Made by a program: the position numbers and the translations under genes
NCBI RefSeq assembly: GCF_001278115.1
Contig: NZ_LIYD01000005.1
Location: forward strand, 3,554,928-3,618,927
Length of the DNA stretch: 64,000 nucleotides
Direction: 5' to 3'
From: Flavobacterium akiainvivens
Lineage (GTDB): Bacteria; Bacteroidota; Bacteroidia; Flavobacteriales; Flavobacteriaceae
The notes under the pieces: generated by a model
Told to the model about the DNA's origin: nothing
Database searches by the model: none
Seen by the model: the letters and a program-made list of their open reading frames with translations, nothing else
In this document: piece after piece, positions 59,952-64,000 of the stretch
How positions within the stretch are numbered: the first letter of the stretch is position 1
How the letters are laid out: every line of letters starts with the position of its first letter

Positions 59952-59981
59952 AGTTTTATAAATGTTTTTTTACACACACGA

Positions 59982-60008
59982 AAAGTCCCGCCACCGGCGG
60001 GACTTTTT
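59982..60008 (+). terminator. Terminator of the galactose operon
   Basis: AAAAGTCCCGCC (59982-59993) and GGCGGGACTTTT (59997-60008), perfect 12-bp stem, loop ACC. Confidence 0.9.
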
Positions 60009-60303
60009 ATTTACAGTAAATTCTTTCAAATTAACACCATTTTAACGCTAATTTTTCACTTTCGGAGTTTGAAATTGGTTTTTAAAACAGTTTTATGCCG
60101 GCAAAAATCCTGCGACATAAAATCCACATGATTTTAAGTTGTTTTTAAGCTTTGGCAACAATTAAAATTTAATAAGAAAGAAGAAAAAAATAAATCACAA
60201 AAAAGATATTTTTTTACTTTTACACAATTAATGTAAATATACATGCCTGGTACACAGGTGTCCTCCTGTTTCTTTATTCAAAAATCAATTAAATTGCACT
60301 ATA
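60009..60303 (+). other. Leader region of the large beta-helix gene
   Basis: About 295 bp, AT-rich with no gene. TACTTTTA (60215-60222), one mismatch from the -7 consensus, could start a leader of about 75 nt. ATGTA-AATA-TACAT (60231-60244) is a small inverted repeat just past it. Confidence 0.4.
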
Positions 60304-63300
60304 ATGACCTCACCATTACTAAAAAAACCGTGGGCTGCACATAACAGCGGCCTTAAAATGTGTATTGTGCTGTTGCTGCTTGCTGCACAGGCCTCTTTTT
60401 CGCAAAGCACAAGGCGCTATGTTAAACCGGTAGCCACCGGAACCGGAACCGGCCTGAGCTGGGAAAATGCCTCGGGCGACCTGCAGGCAATGCTAAGCAC
60501 ATACCTGGGTGGCCAGCAGCTTGAAGTATGGATTGCGGGGGGTACTTACAAACCCAGCCGTAAACCTGGCTCGGGCCTTGCAACACCTAATGACCGCGAT
60601 AACAGTTTTACCTCTGGCGGAAGTAAAGTCTATGGCGGCTTTGCCGGTACCGAAATATCTCTTGAAGAACGCGACCTTAGCATTACAGCAAATGCCACTA
60701 TACTTAGCGGAGACTTTAATGATGACGATACCTATGATGCAAATGGCGTAATTACAGGTGGCTATGCAGATAATGCCGTTCACGTTTGGTATGGTGTTGC
60801 AAATTTAGACGGGCTTACCATTAAAGGGGGCAGTGCCGATGCCAGCGGTAGTTTTAACAATACACCAAGGCAATATGGTGGTGGAATCTATATAAAAGGG
60901 GATTTTTCAGTTCCATATTTAATTACAATCAGGAACTGTATTGTTACCGGAAACCGAAGCCTTCATACGCTTGAAACAAGCCGTGGGGGAGGCATATATA
61001 AAGAAGGAAATGTTGATGTTATTTTTGAAAATGTTACCATAACCGGAAACTCGGCACGTGCAGGGGGAGGTATATATACAAGCGGCTCTGCTATAAATTT
61101 GACGTTTATTAATAGTACTATAAAAAACAATATTGCGCAAAGCGGCACAGGCAGTAATAACGGTTATGGCGGAGGGCTCTACATAGATTCTCCAAATGTA
61201 AAATTGTTTAATTCATTCATACTAAACAATACGGCAGACAAGGGAGGGGCGTTTTATTGCGGATCAAACGGCGTCGGTGTCCTATATAATTGTATTGTAG
61301 CAAATAATACCGCTTTAATAGAGGGTGGTGCAGGTTATACACCAACGGGTATATATAACAGTATAGTATATAATAACAGTTCCGGGGTTTATACTAATTC
61401 TGGTTTGGTACCTGCCAAGTATAGCATTTTACAGGGCAACAATTACCAGTCTGCCGAAACCAACCTGCCAGATACTACAGACCCACTTTTTACCGATGCT
61501 GTAAATGGAGATTATACACTCCAGGCGGCAAGCCCGTGTATAAATGCAGGTGGCAATATCTATTATTTTATTATGTATGATTACAACAATATGCCGCGCC
61601 TGCGCGATGATGTAATAGATATTGGGCCTTATGAAAAACAAGAGGGTAGCTTTGCCGATATTGATGAAGTAGCCGATGCAAACGGTATTGTATATGTAAA
61701 AAATGAAGCCACAGGCCTTAAAGATGGCAGCAGCTGGGCTAATGCCACATCTGATTTACAGGGCGCAATAGATGCCGCCGGGGTTAGGCAGGTATGGGTG
61801 GCTGCCGGCACTTACAGGCCCAAGGGTTTACCGGGAATTACTGATCCAAAAGATTATTATTTCCTGCTTAAAAATAATGTACAGGTATATGGAGGTTTTG
61901 CCGGTACAGAAATGTTGCTGTCACAACGAAACCCCGATGTAACGGTCAATGAAAGTATATTAAACGGCGAAAACCTTGCCGGAGGAAAGGCTTATCATCT
62001 GGTGCTGTGCCATGGCAAATCCATGAATACGTTGTTAAATGGCTTTACATTAAAAAATATAAATGGAAACGGGCCTAATACATACCGCTATGTAGACGGT
62101 GTAGCCTATAACCGCAGCATTGCGGCTGTGATCTACTCAAATGGTTCAAATGCTGTTTTTTCACAGCTTAAAACATCTGCTACCATATATGCGTCAGAAG
62201 GAAATCCTGCCCTGGAAAATGTTTATATTAACGGCCCTGGATTTGGGAAGAATATTCACATTGTATACTCTAACGTATCCCTCTACAATGTTGTAAGCGT
62301 AAATGCAGATTATGGATTGTATCTTATGGATGGGCTGCTTACCGTTACTAACCTTACTAATTGCACCATAAGCAACAATAATGTGGGGATATATTTAGTA
62401 GAAAGTAACCTTAAAGCAGCAAATACAATAATTTACGGTAATGAAACAGAATTTGAGGGCATATCTGCAACGTTTAGCCTAAGAAACAGCCTGGTAAAAG
62501 ACCATACCATTACAGGCCCTGACGGTAACCTTGATGGCGCTACAAACCCAATGTTTACAGATCCGGAAGAAGGCGATTACACCCTACAACCAGGCAGTGC
62601 CTGTATTGATAGCGGCAATAACCTATACATAACTTCTGATGAAGATGTTGCAAATAATAACAGGATACGCAACGATATAGTAGATATGGGCGCATTTGAA
62701 GAGCAATCAGGCGCAATAACCTCAGTTATTCTTATACCTGATGATTTGGGGATTATTTATGTTAAGCCCGCAGCTTCAGGTATAGGAAACGGCAGCAGCT
62801 GGGAGAATGCAACTTCAAACCTGCAAGGCGCTATGCAGCATGATACTGCACAACAGGTATGGGTAGCCCACGGAACTTATGTGCCTGTTGCAAAAGTGTT
62901 AAATAAAACATTTCCGGTATGGCCCAAAGACCGTAAAAATGCGTTTTCACTTAGGCCCGGCATAAAAGTATACGGTGGTTTTACAGGAAGTGAAGAAGCG
63001 CTGGAAGAAAGGGATATAACCCAATATTTAAGTATACTAAGCGGAGACCTGAATAATAATGATGGTGATAATTTTACAAATACAACCGATAATTCAGTTA
63101 ATGTAGTTAACTTCCTTTCAGATATATCAGGTAATTATACACCCGAAACTGTGCTGGATGGCTTTGCAATCCGCGATTCTTCAGAAGGCGCCGAAGGTTC
63201 AGGTATGACAATAAATACAGGAGAACAAGACCTGGTCATTACAGGTGGGGTATATTGCCTTAATGCCTCTCCCACATTGTCTAATTTGTTTATTACAAAA

Positions 63301-64000
63301 AATGCGGCAAATTTTGGGTCGGGTATGTACAATCGCAATTCGTCTCCTGTATTAGATAATGTTATCGTGACCGATAACAAGACCATGTACGAAGGCGGGT
63401 GGGGAGATAATTTAAACGGAGGAGCAGTATACAATTTTCAGTCATCGCCGGTAATCAGCAATTCTACCATTTCAAACAATGAGTGTACAGGCATAATTAA
63501 TATGTCTAATTCTTCGCCTCTTTTAAATAATAGTGTAGTTAGCTATAACAGTGCGGTAACAAGCACATATGATCTATATGACACAAATCAATATTACACG
63601 GGTGGCGGTATAGCAAACATAAACTCTTCGCCCACATTAGTAGGGGTTGAAATATCATATAACACAACTATTAATAATGATTATAACGGGCCGGCAGAAA
63701 ATACTGCAGGAGGTATGTATAACTACCACTCTTCGCCCGTGCTTATTAATGTAGTTATTAAGAATAATACCAGCGATAATTATGGCGGGGGAATGGGCAA
63801 CTATGAGCAATCAGCCCCTGTTTGCAAGAATGTGCTTATTTCAAACAATCAGGCGGGAGTAAGAGGTGGGGGTATTGTTAATACTTTAAATTCTACAGTT
63901 ACACTTAATAATGCAACAATTGTAAACAATACATCTTTAAATGGTGAACTATTGGAAGGTATTTATAACGGAAGCTTTTGGACTTCAGTGTCAGATTCCT
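60304..64000 (+). CDS. Giant modular parallel beta-helix surface protein, partial
   Basis: Open from 60304 to the end of the window, over 1230 residues, with the C-terminus missing. The start lies before a signal peptide (MCIVLLLLAAQASFSQ). At least three modules each begin YVKxxATGxGxGxSWENA with DLQGAM, then VWVAxGTYxP and VYGGFAGTE; their first Tyr codons are at 60418, 61693 and 62758. Modules one and two end with a choice-of-anchor Q-like block (SACIDSGNN, then NDIVDMGAFE). Between them are parallel beta-helix turns rich in NN, NTA and GGG. A T9SS sorting signal is expected past the window. It is an exported adhesin or polysaccharide-binding protein. Confidence 0.85.
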   Translation, partial: MTSPLLKKPWAAHNSGLKMCIVLLLLAAQASFSQSTRRYVKPVATGTGTGLSWENASGDLQAMLSTYLGGQQLEVWIAGGTYKPSRKPGSGLATPNDRDNSFTSGGSKVYGGFAGTEISLEERDLSITANATILSGDFNDDDTYDANGVITGGYADNAVHVWYGVANLDGLTIKGGSADASGSFNNTPRQYGGGIYIKGDFSVPYLITIRNCIVTGNRSLHTLETSRGGGIYKEGNVDVIFENVTITGNSARAGGGIYTSGSAINLTFINSTIKNNIAQSGTGSNNGYGGGLYIDSPNVKLFNSFILNNTADKGGAFYCGSNGVGVLYNCIVANNTALIEGGAGYTPTGIYNSIVYNNSSGVYTNSGLVPAKYSILQGNNYQSAETNLPDTTDPLFTDAVNGDYTLQAASPCINAGGNIYYFIMYDYNNMPRLRDDVIDIGPYEKQEGSFADIDEVADANGIVYVKNEATGLKDGSSWANATSDLQGAIDAAGVRQVWVAAGTYRPKGLPGITDPKDYYFLLKNNVQVYGGFAGTEMLLSQRNPDVTVNESILNGENLAGGKAYHLVLCHGKSMNTLLNGFTLKNINGNGPNTYRYVDGVAYNRSIAAVIYSNGSNAVFSQLKTSATIYASEGNPALENVYINGPGFGKNIHIVYSNVSLYNVVSVNADYGLYLMDGLLTVTNLTNCTISNNNVGIYLVESNLKAANTIIYGNETEFEGISATFSLRNSLVKDHTITGPDGNLDGATNPMFTDPEEGDYTLQPGSACIDSGNNLYITSDEDVANNNRIRNDIVDMGAFEEQSGAITSVILIPDDLGIIYVKPAASGIGNGSSWENATSNLQGAMQHDTAQQVWVAHGTYVPVAKVLNKTFPVWPKDRKNAFSLRPGIKVYGGFTGSEEALEERDITQYLSILSGDLNNNDGDNFTNTTDNSVNVVNFLSDISGNYTPETVLDGFAIRDSSEGAEGSGMTINTGEQDLVITGGVYCLNASPTLSNLFITKNAANFGSGMYNRNSSPVLDNVIVTDNKTMYEGGWGDNLNGGAVYNFQSSPVISNSTISNNECTGIINMSNSSPLLNNSVVSYNSAVTSTYDLYDTNQYYTGGGIANINSSPTLVGVEISYNTTINNDYNGPAENTAGGMYNYHSSPVLINVVIKNNTSDNYGGGMGNYEQSAPVCKNVLISNNQAGVRGGGIVNTLNSTVTLNNATIVNNTSLNGELLEGIYNGSFWTSVSDS

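Overview
The window looks like chromosome from a member of the Bacteroidota, most likely Flavobacteriaceae. The evidence is T9SS C-terminal sorting domains on secreted proteins, promoters of the TTG-N(17-21)-TAnnTTTG type, A-rich leaders without strong Shine-Dalgarno sites, a TonB-dependent receptor with an N-terminal carboxypeptidase-like domain, choice-of-anchor domain proteins and a SusD-free sugar locus built around a sodium/sugar symporter. Base composition is moderate for the family, apart from one clearly AT-rich gene at 34187-36085. The species cannot be named from the sequence alone.

Layout. 1-4.2 kb: a NUDIX-fold regulator, a short-chain dehydrogenase, and a umuC-umuD-HPP operon. 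4.2-8 kb: a siderophore-type TonB receptor and a PepSY membrane protein (iron uptake). 8.2-15.3 kb: an RND efflux operon (TetR-TolC-adaptor-permease) and a second TetR gene, each TetR gene with an inverted repeat at its own promoter. 15.4-23.6 kb: a T9SS protein, a polyprenyl synthase with a small overlapping partner, an outer-membrane protein, and the 2-oxoglutarate dehydrogenase genes sucA-sucB. 23.6-34 kb: regulators, oxidoreductases, a choice-of-anchor L adhesin, a retropepsin-like protease, TatD, an acyltransferase-asparaginase pair and tRNA-Ser(GGA).

34-36 kb holds one AT-rich accessory gene next to the tRNA, encoding a PIN-like, coiled-coil, membrane-anchored protein. 36-45 kb: a serine hydrolase, cold-shock protein, AsmA-like protein, nucleoside hydrolase, DUF808 protein and a cyclophilin lipoprotein. 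45.5-50.5 kb: small regulator/oxidoreductase pairs (HxlR with an NmrA-like protein, AraC with an aldehyde reductase, DeoR with a 5'-nucleotidase), all with recognisable operator-like repeats. 51.7-60 kb: a galactan/galactose locus with two regulators, mutarotase, GH53 endo-galactanase lipoprotein, galactokinase, galactose-1-phosphate uridylyltransferase and symporter. 60.3 kb to the end: a very large modular beta-helix surface protein that runs out of the window.

I see no complete insertion sequence, prophage or CRISPR array. The most interesting items are: the PIN-like membrane protein beside tRNA-Ser; a repeat element of four GGAGCGGCATAT-type units present twice (41.5 and 47.7 kb), one copy of which appears to sit inside the loop of a terminator flanked by a 9-bp direct repeat; and four TTGCAA sites spaced exactly 10 bp apart between the nucleotidase and DeoR genes.
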